From: Daucus carota subsp. sativus
Lineage: Eukaryota > Streptophyta > Magnoliopsida > Apiales > Apiaceae
DNA length: 64,000 nt
Assembly (NCBI RefSeq): GCF_001625215.2
Contig: NC_030381.2
Coordinates: 49,437,214-49,501,213, forward strand
Direction: 5' to 3'
In this document: positions 21,418 to 33,662 of the stretch, piece by piece
Position numbering within the stretch: the stretch's first letter is position 1
How the letters are laid out: each line of letters starts with the position of its first letter
The notes under the pieces: model-generated
The model's database searches: none
Told to the model about the DNA's origin: nothing
The model's input: only the letters and a program-made list of their open reading frames with translations
Translations under genes and position numbers: made by a program

Positions 21418-24400
21418 TTAGTGCTTCTTTCCCCTTGAGCGCTTCTTTCCTCGTGCCTCTGATTGTCGGTGGGTAGTTTGAGCTATAGAAGTTTGGAGCT
21501 GCCCAAGATAAGGAATACTATATTCAGCATTAAAACCGAATGATGAAAGAGGTGCATATAATGTTCAAATACATTTCGATCTTCAGTGCACATATATAAA
21601 GAAAATGATAAAAATTTAAGGAAAGAAAAAGGAGTTTAGAAAAACATAAGCAGGCTGACATCAATGCAGGCACACAAATGTCTCACCTGTTCATTGCGAA
21701 TCCTCTCCTCTTCATGAAAAGCCGTCTCCTGAAAAAGGAGGGGTAGGGGGTAGTTAGCAAGATTACTGTGTATAGTCATATTTATAACTGTGAAATTCAT
21801 GCATCAGTCAAATCAAGAAATACCTCTTCCTCATACTTTTCAATATCTGGATACAAAGCTGATATAAGTTCATCATACTTTGGGTCATCTCTCAGAGAAC
21901 GGCGACTAGCACAATGCCTACGACAGGAAGGGCATTCATGATTCCTACATTTGCATCACGATGATTTCACTTAGCTAGAGAAGTTAAACATGAATAATAA
22001 AATGAAATCTTAATTTACTCATCATGATTGCTTCCGGGTCTCACCCCAATCGAAAAGATTTGTCGATGCATTTCTTGCAGAAGCGATGCAGACAATCCAT
22101 GATCGTTCTTGTCTTCCTTATAATCCCTATCCATCAACCATAATACATTCAACTGACTACTGAAAATCTGTAAAGCAACGGAGTGTAGCGATAGGTAGGT
22201 TTAAATAATAAGTAGCTCATCAGAATACCTGATTTTGACCGAGATGCTCCACAATGTTTTAAATCACAAAGACATACATATTTCTTTGTACTCGAGTTTG
22301 TGTTATTTTTTTCCAGATCAAGCATTTTAGATAAGAAACTTATTTACATGATGCAAAATTGGTGACAATATTTTCCCTGGTAAACAATGTCATAAACCAC
22401 AATGGTCTTGAACTATCAACTTACCTATAGTCAAAAACTAAGCGGCAATATCATTCTTCAAAATAAATTTCTGGGATTCGTGTAAATCACAACAATCCTT
22501 ATCCACGACTCCCAAAAAGTAATTTAAGTCTCTTTCAATATTCACTCTCGGACCACTTCCGATAAAATAGAGCTTTTTTTCACATATGTATTAATGCCAT
22601 ATAGTTTTGTGTAACATTTTATTTATCTTATATAAGAGTACATTAGCTTTGATTCTCAGACCACCAATGATGTCTACGCGTGCCTGTTGCACAATGAAGG
22701 AGGCACATGAAAGAATGTCGAGCACATGGATGTCCGATGCTAGACCAATATTATAGAAAGAGTCTCTTGGGAAAATATGAGTCACTTCTATTCTAGATGA
22801 TTAAGAGTAGAAACATGGCGGTGGTCTTGTAATGTCTGCGGAAACAAATAAATGCGACTGTGCAACAATGAAAAGACTGAATAGTGCATTAATTGTGGAG
22901 GTGAGGAATTCCATAGATGATGTTAGATGGGTTGCTGCCATACTGGTTATGGCGGTGTTCAATTTCTTGTGGACAGAATGTCCTATTAACCCTCCCAGAG
23001 TTCCTACAAACACTGCATTATAGTAGTTGCTTTCATGCAAGGCTTTTTGTAGTTATCTTGTTTAGCGTGAGGTTTGGGGATCAATGGTTGGGGGCTTTGG
23101 GGATCATTGGTTGGGGGCCTAGGGCAAGAGATCTGTCACATCAGGTTAATCTATTAATCTAATTTCCAAGGTATGATTAAATTTATTAGAGTAAACGATA
23201 AAGTGGTGGCTGTAGTTTTCTAAATTTTATAAGATGTTGGCTGTACTTTAAAAACTACACAATGGTGGCTAGAGTTTTTTTTCGCCTTTCACCAAGATGG
23301 CGGCCGTGAACCTCCGTTAACTCTAAAAAATAAAAGAGTAAACGATAAAGTGGTGAAAATCCAGCCAACATTATGTAAAATTTAGAGAACTACGGCCACC
23401 ACTTGGTCGTTTACTCTTTTATTTTTTAGAGTTAACGGAGGTTCACGGCCGCCACCTTACTAAAAGGTGGAAGTAAACTCTAGCCATCATTATATGGTTT
23501 TTAAATTTGAGCCAACATTTTGTAAAATTTGAAAAATTATAGCAACTACTTTGTCGTTTACTCAATTTATTATACTAGGGAAGAAACCAGATACTAATAT
23601 CATGTACTATACCATAAGAGAAAAAGAATACACATTTCGAATCAAATTTCTGATGAGGATCAGAAGTTTGAAAAATTAAAGACCTTATGATTACCTAAAC
23701 AAATTGGACATTGCACGTCCTTGCGTATGTCCGGCAAGTGCACAATAATGTACCTGCAAGTGAGGGAAACCAGAAAATAATTAAGCATAATATGCAATGG
23801 TACTGCTAACAATTTACTAATTAGAGGTACAAAAACTAATCACAATATTGATATGATTTGTCCAAGTACTTTGTAAGATTCATATTCAGAGACCATGAGA
23901 CGCCATAGAAGAACACCTCAAAATACATGTCTAGAAACTCCAGCTTATCAATAACAACTAATATAGAGGAGAGACCATTTATGCTCTCCGCAACATTCAA
24001 CACATTGTGATGAACAAAAAAATACATATAGCATATATAAGAGTACGAGTAAATGACAAAGTGGTGGTTATAGTTTTCCAAATTTTACAAGAAGGTGGCC
24101 GGACTTTAAAAATTACGTAATGGTGGCCAGAGATAATTTCCACCTTTTAATAAGGTGGCGGCCATGAACTTCCGTTAATTTTTCACCGTTAACTCCAAAA
24201 AATAAAAGAATAAACGACAAAGTGGTTGAAATCCGGCCAACATTTTGTAAAATTTGGAAAACTACGACCACCACTTTGTCGTTTACTCTTTTATTTTTTG
24301 GAGTTAACGGAGGAAATTTAACGGAAGTTGACGACCACCACCTTATTGAAAGACGGAAGTAAACTTCGGCCATCATTATGTAGTTTTTAGAGTCCAGCCA

Positions 24401-25592
24401 CCATCTTGTAAAATTTGGAAAATTACGACCACCACTTTGTCGTTTACTCATCATAAGAGTACAAATATAGCTATGTTAGCTCGAAATCGAATAGTTCACA
24501 GTTCAAAGTCCATAGACATGGACATTCCAGATAAAATCAACATTCAGAATTGAACAAGGCATCTCAAAGTAAGTACATCGATGATATATGTGTGTGTGTC
24601 TGTGTATATAATACTTATACAAATGCAAAACAGAAGGCATACTCTTCTTCATCTCCTGGAGCAGCCAGCCTTCCACCCAAATCTGAAAATAACAAAAATC
24701 AGAATCCAAGACAAACCAAATAATAATATTGCACACACTCGTAAATGTGTTGTGTAAAACAAAGTTGACTCACACAAACAAGAAATGGTGAGTAAAATTA
24801 CAAACATATATATCACACAAAAAAATCACACACAACATATCAAGGAACCAGTTACTCTAAAGGTCGAAGAGTGGATCACGGGCGCTCGTGCCATACCATG
24901 TCAAGGAACCAGTTACTCTAAAACCTCAAGGTATTAGAGAATGGCCATTTCCATGATCTTATATTCTAACACAACAAATATTGAGTAAAATCACATAGAG
25001 AGAGATAAGAATACATGTATATGATAGAGAGGGAGAGATAATAAAATCAGGGATATAGATGTGAGAAAATGTAGTGTGTGGAAAATGCAAAACAAGTAAT
25101 TATGCCTAAAATTTCACATGGGGGAAAGAGATAAACATAAGATAGTAGAGATTTAATAAATCAATTGTTGCAAGAAATGCGCCCTGTGTGAAAAAAGCAT
25201 AATTTGTAACCATTTGTGCAACTAACCTAGTTGTTGCTGTTGAGGCCGCCCCTTAACACTCTCTTCAACACTTTCATCAGCTTTTTGTCCATCATCCGAG
25301 AGAGGTGGCTTGTTTTGTAACGATTTGTGCAATGAACCTGATTGAGTGAAATCAAAGAGAGAGCGAGAAATTTGATAAAATCAGACACACACACACAAAG
25401 AGAAATAGATCTGAAGACCTGACAAAAAAAAAAGAAAGAAAAAGAAATAGATCTGAAGAAATGTAGATCAGAATGCAATAATTTTGAACATTTGAGCGAA
25501 AAACCTGATTCTTGTTGCTGATGATTCAGCTCTTCGAGACACTGATTTTGATGTTGTGCATAATCATCATCGTTTTTTGCATCAGAAGACAT
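21418..25592 (-). CDS. RING1-like E3 ubiquitin ligase, short form without C-terminal domain
   Basis: Eight exons: 25505-25592, 25227-25337, 24643-24682, 23695-23753, 22045-22126, 21824-21944, 21687-21728 and 21418-21498. Together they give 207 codons with consistent phases and GT-AG borders. The protein starts MSSDAKNDDDYAQHQ and has an acidic stretch before EEEYIIVHLPDIRKDVQCP. A complete C3HC4 RING follows, with CPIC, CLHRFCKKC and CPSC. A conserved helical tail contains YPDIEKYEEE and QTSIAQTTHRQSEA. It resembles plant PRC1 RING1a/b proteins, which ubiquitinate histone H2A. It stops shortly after the RING tail, whereas family members are roughly twice as long with a RAWUL domain. It may be an active short paralogue or an early pseudogene. 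Confidence 0.72.
23189..23563. mobile_element. Mutator-like fold-back MITE, 375 bp, in RING1 intron 4
   Basis: Ends are gagtaaacgataaagtgg and its inverted complement ending gtcgtttactc. A 9-bp direct repeat, aatttatta, flanks it (23180-23188 and 23564-23572). The element is nearly one long palindrome, with inner copies of the same terminal motif near the middle. A 9-bp target duplication is typical of Mutator-like elements. The matching place in segment 3 (near 29600) is uninterrupted. Confidence 0.88.
24047..24452. mobile_element. Second copy of the same MITE family, about 406 bp, in RING1 intron 3
   Basis: It has the same terminal motif (gagtaaatgacaaagtgg and gtcgtttactc) and the same nested palindrome as the element at 23189. 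It is flanked by ataagagtac (24037-24046 and 24453-24462). Segment 3 has a single tataagagtacaaatata at the same place, near 30182. The 113-codon open frame inside it is a by-product of the palindrome. Confidence 0.85.
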
Positions 25593-25627
25593 TCTTGTGT
25601 ATTCTGTATACCTTGGTTTAGGCGGAT

Positions 25628-25760
25628 GATTAGTGGGGAGCTATGGTAGTGCGGCGGAGAAATACATGATTATGATTAGTGGGGAGCTATGATAATGCGG
25701 CGGAGAAATACATGATTATGATTAGTGGGGAGTTATAGTAATAGGCGGAGAAATAGAAGT
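25628..25760. repeat. Three-copy minisatellite upstream of the RING1-like gene
   Basis: About 50-bp units read gattagtggggagctatg followed by gcggcggagaaatacatg; the third is diverged. It lies within 170 bases of the start codon. Segment 3 has one equivalent unit near 31005-31050, so the expansion is specific to the intact copy. Confidence 0.82.
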
Positions 25761-25799
25761 ACAGATCTTTCTAGATATTTCTTATCTAAACAGATGTGC

Positions 25800-27440
25800 C
25801 CCATTTGTGTTTTTATTTTTTATTTTAAATTATGACTCGAAATATATTTAAAATATTTCTTATATTATGTTAGAAATTTTTTGTTATATCCATTTACAAA
25901 CTTAAATATTGTTAAATTTTAATTTTATAAGTTATTGTTAGAATATATGCGATTAAACTAAATTTAAAAAACTTTTATTGAATGAGATTTTTAAAATATT
26001 TGGGGGTGTTCACCGAAGATTTTAGAAAATGGGTGGTTTGGCAAAAATTAAAAAAAGTAACTTGTTGCGTAAAGTAAAAAGTGAGTTACAGGTGACAAGT
26101 TGGTTGGACTTATAAGTTATTAAAAATATTTGGATACAATAACTTATAAGTTATTTAAGTGTTTGAATAACTAGATGTATAATTAAGTTAGTATAGTTCA
26201 ATAATTTTGTAATATAATTTTATTTTATTTAAAGAAATGAACTATAATAATACAAGAAATTATATAATTAATGCATGATATTTTATAAATTAAATCCATA
26301 TTAAAATAAGAAAAATAAAAGCACATAATTCAAGTAAAATGTCCTTTTTAAAATTCATATTTGTAGTATAAATGTATTGATTTGATTAAGTAGTTTGTAT
26401 CTGACAAGTTCAAACTAAAACAATAAGCTCCTCGGTAGTGGATCACAAATAATTTGGATTGATGGCTTCTTTTTTGGGCTTTTAATAGCCCATTAAAAGT
26501 ACTTATATTTCTTTGCCAAACATTAAATAAGACATACATCACTTCTTTAATAACAAAAACCCACAAATGGGTTTGTCAAACACTTACACACTCCTTTGAA
26601 GCACACACTCCTTTAACAATGTTGATGCTCAGTAGGGCTCGTGCACAATTCAAAGTACTAAGGCATTCCTTTGATTACTGATACTCGTGCACACTTCAAA
26701 GTACTAAAGCATTCCTTTTTGACCACTGATACTCATATGTAAGGTCAGATAAGATCATCACAATGCAAGGATATAACATATAAAAGTTAACACAGTTGCT
26801 CACTCTATAACTTAGATTATCTTAACTTAGATTATCTTTATCTAGTATGAGAATTTTTAGTTATGAAGGTATTCTCTTGTGAAGTTAAGGACATCCAAGT
26901 AAGAAATTTCATAGCATTCATTTTTTCTGTAATGAAATATAATCATGTTGATTGTTGACAATTCTTTCCATGATAAACCATATTTTAATTTTCAAAAAAA
27001 TACCACCCCATCGATCTGTCATCCATCAGGCAGTGATGACTTATTATGTCCGCACCTGAGAGCAAAGAAGTAATTACTAATATAACTAGGGAGAAAACAC
27101 CACACTTTGGACAATTAATGAACAGTACATTGGAAAATATGAAATTAGAAGAATCCGATAGTAAGAAGTTTAAAATATATAATAATATGCTATGCATATT
27201 CGTTTGTTTGAAAGTAAATTTATTTATTTCTTGATACAAGATATCATTGTTTAAAATTATAGGTTTTATGGATAAAAAAATTAACTGAAAAGCAAATTAC
27301 TTTTAATTAGTTATGTAAATAATACTGCATAATTAAACATCAACATACATCCAACACATTTGGCAAAAAGAGAAAAATATATCCAAATAGAGATCAATTG
27401 CCAACCATTTAGAGAAATATATGTCAAAAATTACTATTAC

Positions 27441-27510
<70 letters not shown>

Positions 27511-28360
27511 TATACAATGAATTTAAATAAGTAGTCCAGGTCTTTTTATAAGAAATCATATTTGCTTGTTCAATCATTATATAGTGCAATTAATTTCTGC
27601 AATTAATATTGCACTCAAGATAACATGCAATGCCTCTGTGCAGTCAACATATACAAGAAACTTTGGAAACTCTTTAACTTCTACATCGAATTTAAGAACT
27701 CCCTGTAAAAAAAAAACACCCAAACAATTAAAGATTAATAATCTATAGATCTAGATGTGTTTGGATAAGAAATTCAGGTTCTATGAAAAGCTAATTGAGT
27801 GCAACCCATACTACATCAAGTGAAAGGATGTTCAAAAATAAAAAGGATATTGAAAATTGATAATGAGAATTGTTAGATAGTTTTTTTTTATGCCAAATGG
27901 ACAATGTAATGCTGACAATGGGATGGATGAATTTGTTAGGATTTCACATGAAAAGTGCATATTTAAATTTCATACATACTTTGTAAAAAGATCTTGCCCT
28001 CTAAAATATATAAATTCGACTAGGTTTAGTCGATTATATTAAGTCGACTGGTTTTGTAACAAATTTTATATGCTTAAAAATTGTGATTTGTATAATTATG
28101 ATTGGTTTCTTCCTTCTGTATTTGAATATGGAGTTGTTACAAACATGAAGTGTGAGTGTGATCAGCTTTTCTTCTGCTCTTGGCCTGTTAATCATATTAC
28201 GGGTTAATAGGCTAAAACATAATCAAACTGACCCAAAACTTGCAACTGAGTTACAAATTAAAAAGCTTGCATTTACCTAACTCAAGAAATTAAAACTTAC
28301 ATATAGGTACCTATGGTTAACATCACTAACAGAACAAAAACTGAACTTGCAACTTACAAA
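25800..28360. other. Intergenic DNA between RING1 segments 2 and 3; possible hAT-like MITE
   Basis: No gene seen. A fragment with inverted ends (ggtttggcaaa near 26034 and tttgccaaac near 26514) and cttataagtta repeats could be a non-autonomous hAT-like element. A two-copy repeat of about 60 bp lies at 26637-26752, with the shared core ttcaaagtacta. Confidence 0.35.
27434..27505. repeat. (ATT)n and (TA)n microsatellite
   Basis: About 14 trinucleotide repeats, a short cat break, then about 12 TA dinucleotides. Confidence 0.95.
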
Positions 28361-28374
28361 ACTCATATAAATGT

Positions 28375-31010
28375 ATCATATTTTGAGTCATCTCTCTGAC
28401 AACGAAGATTCATGATTCCTACATTTGATTCAGAAAAAAAAAATTCAGTTAGAGAAGTGATTTAAGCTAAACATGATTAATAATAAATTGAAATCTTTGC
28501 ACAGGATTGCTTTCCGGTCTAACCCCGATCTAAAAGCTTTGTCGATGCATTCCCTGCAGAAGCGATGCAGACGTCTTTCTTATAATCCCTATCCATACAT
28601 TCAGCTAACTACTAAAAGAAATTGGCAAAGAAGCAGTGTGTTGCCATAGGTAAGTTTAAAAAAGAAGTAGCTCAGTAGATCTGTTTTTGACCTAAGTACC
28701 CCAGAATTCTTAAAACACAAAGGCAGACATATTTCTTTGTACTTCATTTTGTGGCTTTTTTTGTTTGGACCAAGCATTTTAGGTAAGAAACTCATTTACA
28801 TGATGCAAAATTGGTGAAAATATTTTCCCTCATAAACAATCACTACCTATATAGTCTAAAACTAATTATAAGCAGCAGCATTCTTCAAAATAAATTTCTG
28901 GGAGTCGTGTATTTGATTCTGGTGTCGTGTATATCACATCAGTCCTTATTCACGACTCCCAGAGTAATTTAGAGTTTCCTTCAATATTCACCATGAGACC
29001 ACTTCCCATAAAATAGAGTTTTTTTACATATGTGTACTAATGCCATATAGTTTTGTGTAATATTTTACTTAGCTTAGATAGAGTACATTGGCTAATTTGA
29101 AAGCTCTCAGACTACCTATGATGTGTAGGCCTTTATGTTGTGCAATGAAGAAGGCACATGAAAAAAAGTCGAGCACATGGATGAACTATCTGGGCCAAAT
29201 ACAGAAAGAGGTCTCTTGGGCAAATATGAGTCACTTCTACTGTAGATGATTAAGAAGGAGAGATGGTGGTGGTTTGGTCATGTCTGCGGAAACAAATAAC
29301 TGCAACTGTGCAACAATGAAAAAACTCCCACATGTGGAGGGGAGGTCAGCCATAGAGGATATTGGGTTACTGCGTTATAGTTGCTGTTTTCATGAAAGGC
29401 TTTGTAGCTATTTTGTTTAGGGTGAAGTTTGGGGATCACTGGTTGGAGGCCTAGGGATCTTTCATTTCCAATACCACATCTGGGTGTGGTTGATGACATA
29501 ATTTGACATTCTTATTAATTATAAGCATTATGATCCATTTGGTGGCTTATTCTATCACTATGAGGTTAATCACTAAATCTAATTTCCAAGATATGATTGA
29601 TATTATTATGCAAGGGGAAGAAACCATATATTGATATCTTGTAGTATACCATAAGAGAAAAGGATGCACATAATTTCAAATCAAATTTCTCATGAAGATT
29701 TGTAAATCTAATTTCCAAGATATGATTGATATTACTATACAAGGGGAAGAAACTAAATATTGATATCCTATCGTATATCATAAGAAAAAAAAAATCTTAA
29801 AGATTCCATAAACAAACAGGACATTGTACTTCCTTGCGTATGTCTGACAAGTGCATAATAATAAATCTGCAAATGAGAGAAATCACAAAACAATAAGACA
29901 TAATATGCAATGGTACTAGTAACCATTTACTAATTAGTGGTACGAACATCACTGACAATACTAATATGATTGCGTCAAGTCTTTTGTAAGATTCTGATTT
30001 AGAGACTATAAGACGAGTTTTTAACAATGAATTCCAATTCAGCCATACAAGAACAACTCAAAACACATATGTCTAGAAACTCCAGCTAATCAGTAAAACC
30101 TAAAAACTATAGACATTCATGAATTCAAGCTCTCCACAACATTTAACACACCGTGATGAAACAATAAATACATGTAGCGTATATAAGAGTACAAATATAT
30201 GCTATTTGGGCTGCAAATCGAACTAAGTTCAAAGTCCCAAGACATGAACATTTCACATGAAATCAACAATCAAAATCAAGCAAGCCACCTCAATATAAGT
30301 ACATCAATTATATATATAGGGTCGTGCTTTATAAAGAACACGTATGTGAACGCTGTGATTGTTCTGATGCAGAGTAATACAACATTAAAAAAAATAAAAT
30401 AACTGCAAAACAATTGTTCTTCAGCCAGGCTTCCATCCGAATCTAGAAATAACATCAATCAGATTCCAAGACAAACAAATAAAGCCGACTCACACAGGAA
30501 GAAATGGTGAATAAAGTCACACAAACATATATATCATACAAAACAAATCGTTAGAAGAAATTTTGAGTATAATCACACAGATAGATAATAATATTGAGAG
30601 GGGGAGATAATAAAATCACACATACATATGTGAGAAAATTTAGCGTGAGAAAAGCAAAAAAAAAGATTTTGTTGAAAACTTCACTGAGGACACACACACA
30701 TTTATAGAGAGATGTAACAAAATCACCCACAAACACAAATGCTAAAAAAAGTACCTAGTGTGGAAAAAGAATAATTTATAACAATTTGAGCAATTATCAT
30801 GATTGTTCTTGTTGAGCCCGCCCTACAACACTTTCATCGGTGTTTTCTTCATCATGTTAGAGTGGTGGATTATTTTGTAAGGATTAGTGCAATGAACCTT
30901 ATTGAGTGGAATGTGATAAAATGAGACAAATTAACAAAGAGAAATAGATCTAAACAAATGAAGATCAATAATTTTATGTGTATCTCTATACATCCTGAGG
31001 TGGATGATGA
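28375..31010 (-). pseudogene. RING1-like pseudogene, copy 3 (5' half of the unit)
   Basis: Counterparts of exons 6 (partial), 5, 4, 3 and 2 align with the intact copy. The RING-entry exon still reads HLSDIRKEVQCPVCLW, but its donor has changed from ggtaat to ggaat. The following exon has lost about 17 bases, removing CLHRFC in frame. The exon 2 equivalent meets TAA after GSLH. The stretch containing exon 1 and its start codon is deleted. No functional product is possible from this copy. Confidence 0.82.
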
Positions 31011-31254
31011 GTTGGGGAGGTGTGGTCATGCTGATGAGAAATACATCTTGTTTGATATGTTTATACATTGTGAGGTATTTGTTACCTAGACACATGATGA
31101 CTGGGAGGGATGGTAATGTTTAGGTGGTATTTGTTTCTCTCTCTTTTTTTTAAAAAAAAATTATAGTTGGATATTTAAATTTTTTGTTATATTATGTTTA
31201 GATATGTCCAAAATATCTCTCCATTCAGAAACTTGAATATGATTAGATTTGGAT

Positions 31255-32330
31255 TTAATAAATTTTCTTCTAACCAAGCATGCTTAGTAATTAGGCTTAT
31301 GATTAATTAAGTTGCTTCATTCATACAAAATTTACCACTTTGCCGCACTTTTAACTTATACCAACTATTAATCATGTGCATAATCTAATATATAGTTACT
31401 GTAATACTAAACCCAGAGTTGGTTTATGTGTTTCCTTTCTTAGGTTAATAATAATAATTAATCATAACCAAATGCACACACATATATAACAGATTCATTT
31501 TCTAAATTTAACATAATTTAATCATATTAAATTTTATGCATTGCTAAAATCTTGAAACTTTAGTTTGTAAACATATTCTAAAAAACTGAATTGTGATTAG
31601 GGTAATACATGATTTCTGTCACCATCACATGTAGCAGATCCTTCATTAGCTCTATTATTTCTTCTTCACTTTAATACACCTCCCATCTACTTGCAGATGC
31701 AGCAGCTAGCTGTGGCTCTAGCACTTGAGTACTTCTTTTCTCGTGCTTCTGATTGTTGGTGTGTAGTCTGAGCTATTGAAGGTTGGAGCAGCCAAAGATA
31801 ACGAATACTATATTCAGAATAAAAACTTAATTATATATAAAAGAGGTGCATATAGTTATATTATATGCCAATATATATCCATCTTCATTGTGATCGTGAG
31901 AAGGTACACATGTAACTTACAAAGAGAAGGGTTGACCCTCTAACAAGGGATACATTTAAGTTACAAAGAGAAGGGCTGCTGCATGGCCAACTGATTCTCT
32001 TCTTTAATTAGTGCACATACCAGGAAATTGATAAAAAAAGTTTAAGGAAAGAAGTTTAGAAAAACTTGAGTAGGCTGACTTCAATGCAGCAGAGACACAA
32101 ATATCTCACCTGTTACTGTTAATTGCAAATTCTTTCCTCTTCATGAAAAGCCTAATCCTGAAAAAGGACTGGGGAGAGTAAGCAATTGAATAGTCATATT
32201 TATAGCTGTGAAATTCATGCCTCAGTCAAGTCATCAAATACCTCCTCCTCATACTACTTAATGCTGAAATACCTCCTCCTCACACTACTTAATGCTGAAA
32301 TACCTCCTCCTCACACTATTTAATACTCCC
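31255..32330 (-). pseudogene. RING1-like pseudogene, copy 4 (3' exons only)
   Basis: It contains counterparts of exon 8 (QPSIAQTTHQQSEAREKK) and exon 7, and the end of exon 6 (YEEE). The exon 8 acceptor has changed from gggcagct to ggctgct and exon 7 has lost its frame. The RING exons are missing. The exon 6 end is partly triplicated as a 35-bp repeat at about 32239-32330. Confidence 0.78.
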
Positions 32331-32545
32331 TTTGTCTCATAATAAGAGTGGTTTTGATTTTTTACAAATACTTTGAGGTGTAAAAAAACATACATCTACA
32401 TATTATTTTTCAATTTTTTTTTCTAAGTAACAATTTAACATGTGTATTTTTATTCAGAAAAAAATTTTGAAAAAAAATATGCAGAGGTATGTTTTTTACA
32501 CCTCAAATTATGCCTAAAAAAAGTCAAAACGACCTAAAAAAAGTC
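32331..32545. mobile_element. Damaged Stowaway-like MITE
   Basis: The left end is tactccctttgtctcataat, the hallmark of plant Stowaway elements. Internal sequence folds back (gaggtgtaaaaaaacatac against gtatgttttttacacctc). The matching right terminus is not found, so the copy is truncated. It sits beside the end of RING1 copy 4. Confidence 0.55.
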
Positions 32546-33371
32546 AAAAAAATATGTAGAGGTATTTTCTTATCGGAATTGATGATTTTTCTTCTTTTTG
32601 GAAAAATCTTTTAATTTTTAAAATTTTAATTCACAATATTTTCTCAAATTATGTTTCGAACTATTTTCAAAATTACCAAACTTATTCGGATCTCGTTTTT
32701 CGCTTTAAAATTATGTAACTATCTTTGTGTTTTGAGTATTATGACAAAAACATTCGGTTAATGGTGCTCTTAAATTATATGGTGGAATTAAAAGAAGTAC
32801 AATACCAAAATAGGGATATTTTACAAATATAAAGGATTGGTTATTATATTTACAAAATTCATAAAAACAATTTAAAATATAATTTCTTCTTACCGTCTCC
32901 TCAGTGGATCTATGACCAAGTTTTCTCTCTGATTTGTTTTGTATTAAAAGGTTATAATAAAAGGTTATAAGTAAATTTTATTTAACTTACAAAAACTTAT
33001 ATTTAATAACAAGTGATAATTAACTAAATTTGTATAATTTAGTCCAAATACGTATAATTAAATTATTCATATGGGGTTCAAAATAATATTACACTTTATA
33101 TTTTTATATTATTATATATATTATATATCAGTAATTTAGGATCGAAATATTTGAACTCTTCTTCATTTTTGTAAGTATTTAATTGCAACGAAACGGCGTC
33201 GTGCGGAAGACTTCACTAATCCGATTCCTGCCGTCATTACTTCATCCTGTTGCCTCGTAGATCGCAAACAAGGATATACACTACGATACATACATATTTT
33301 ACTTTCCTGCAATTATTATCAGTGTAGAAATCAATTGTAATAATCATCTATACAACAATCAAATTTCCGAC
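32546..33371. other. Upstream region and leader of DEG15
   Basis: AT-rich DNA up to about 33180, then a more mixed stretch (acggcgtcgtgcggaagac) likely to be promoter and leader. No ORF of interest. A precise TATA box and transcript start could not be set. Confidence 0.4.
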
Positions 33372-33608
33372 ATGGGTTTGCCAGAAACCGTTGAGTTTGC
33401 TCGCAATTTCGCCGTCATGGTCAGAGCTCAAGGCCCTGTAAGTATTTTAATTATACCCACAAGCTCAAAATTCAATCTTTAATATGTATATGCGATATAT
33501 GCTGGATATCTTTGCTAATAGCAACTGGGTTTTAATTTTTGTAACAAATTTCAGGATCCAAAGGGTCTAAAAATGAGAAGACATGCTTTTCACCATTACA
33601 AGTATCTC

Positions 33609-33662
<54 letters not shown>

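Noticed and set aside
22591-23162. Several 60-80 codon frames within RING1 intron 4, on both strands
   Set aside because: No recognisable family, and the equivalent place in segment 3 is disrupted by deletions.
24113-24454. 113-codon frame on the minus strand
   Set aside because: It lies wholly inside the fold-back MITE at 24047-24452; its Trp/Ser-rich sequence is the palindrome translated.
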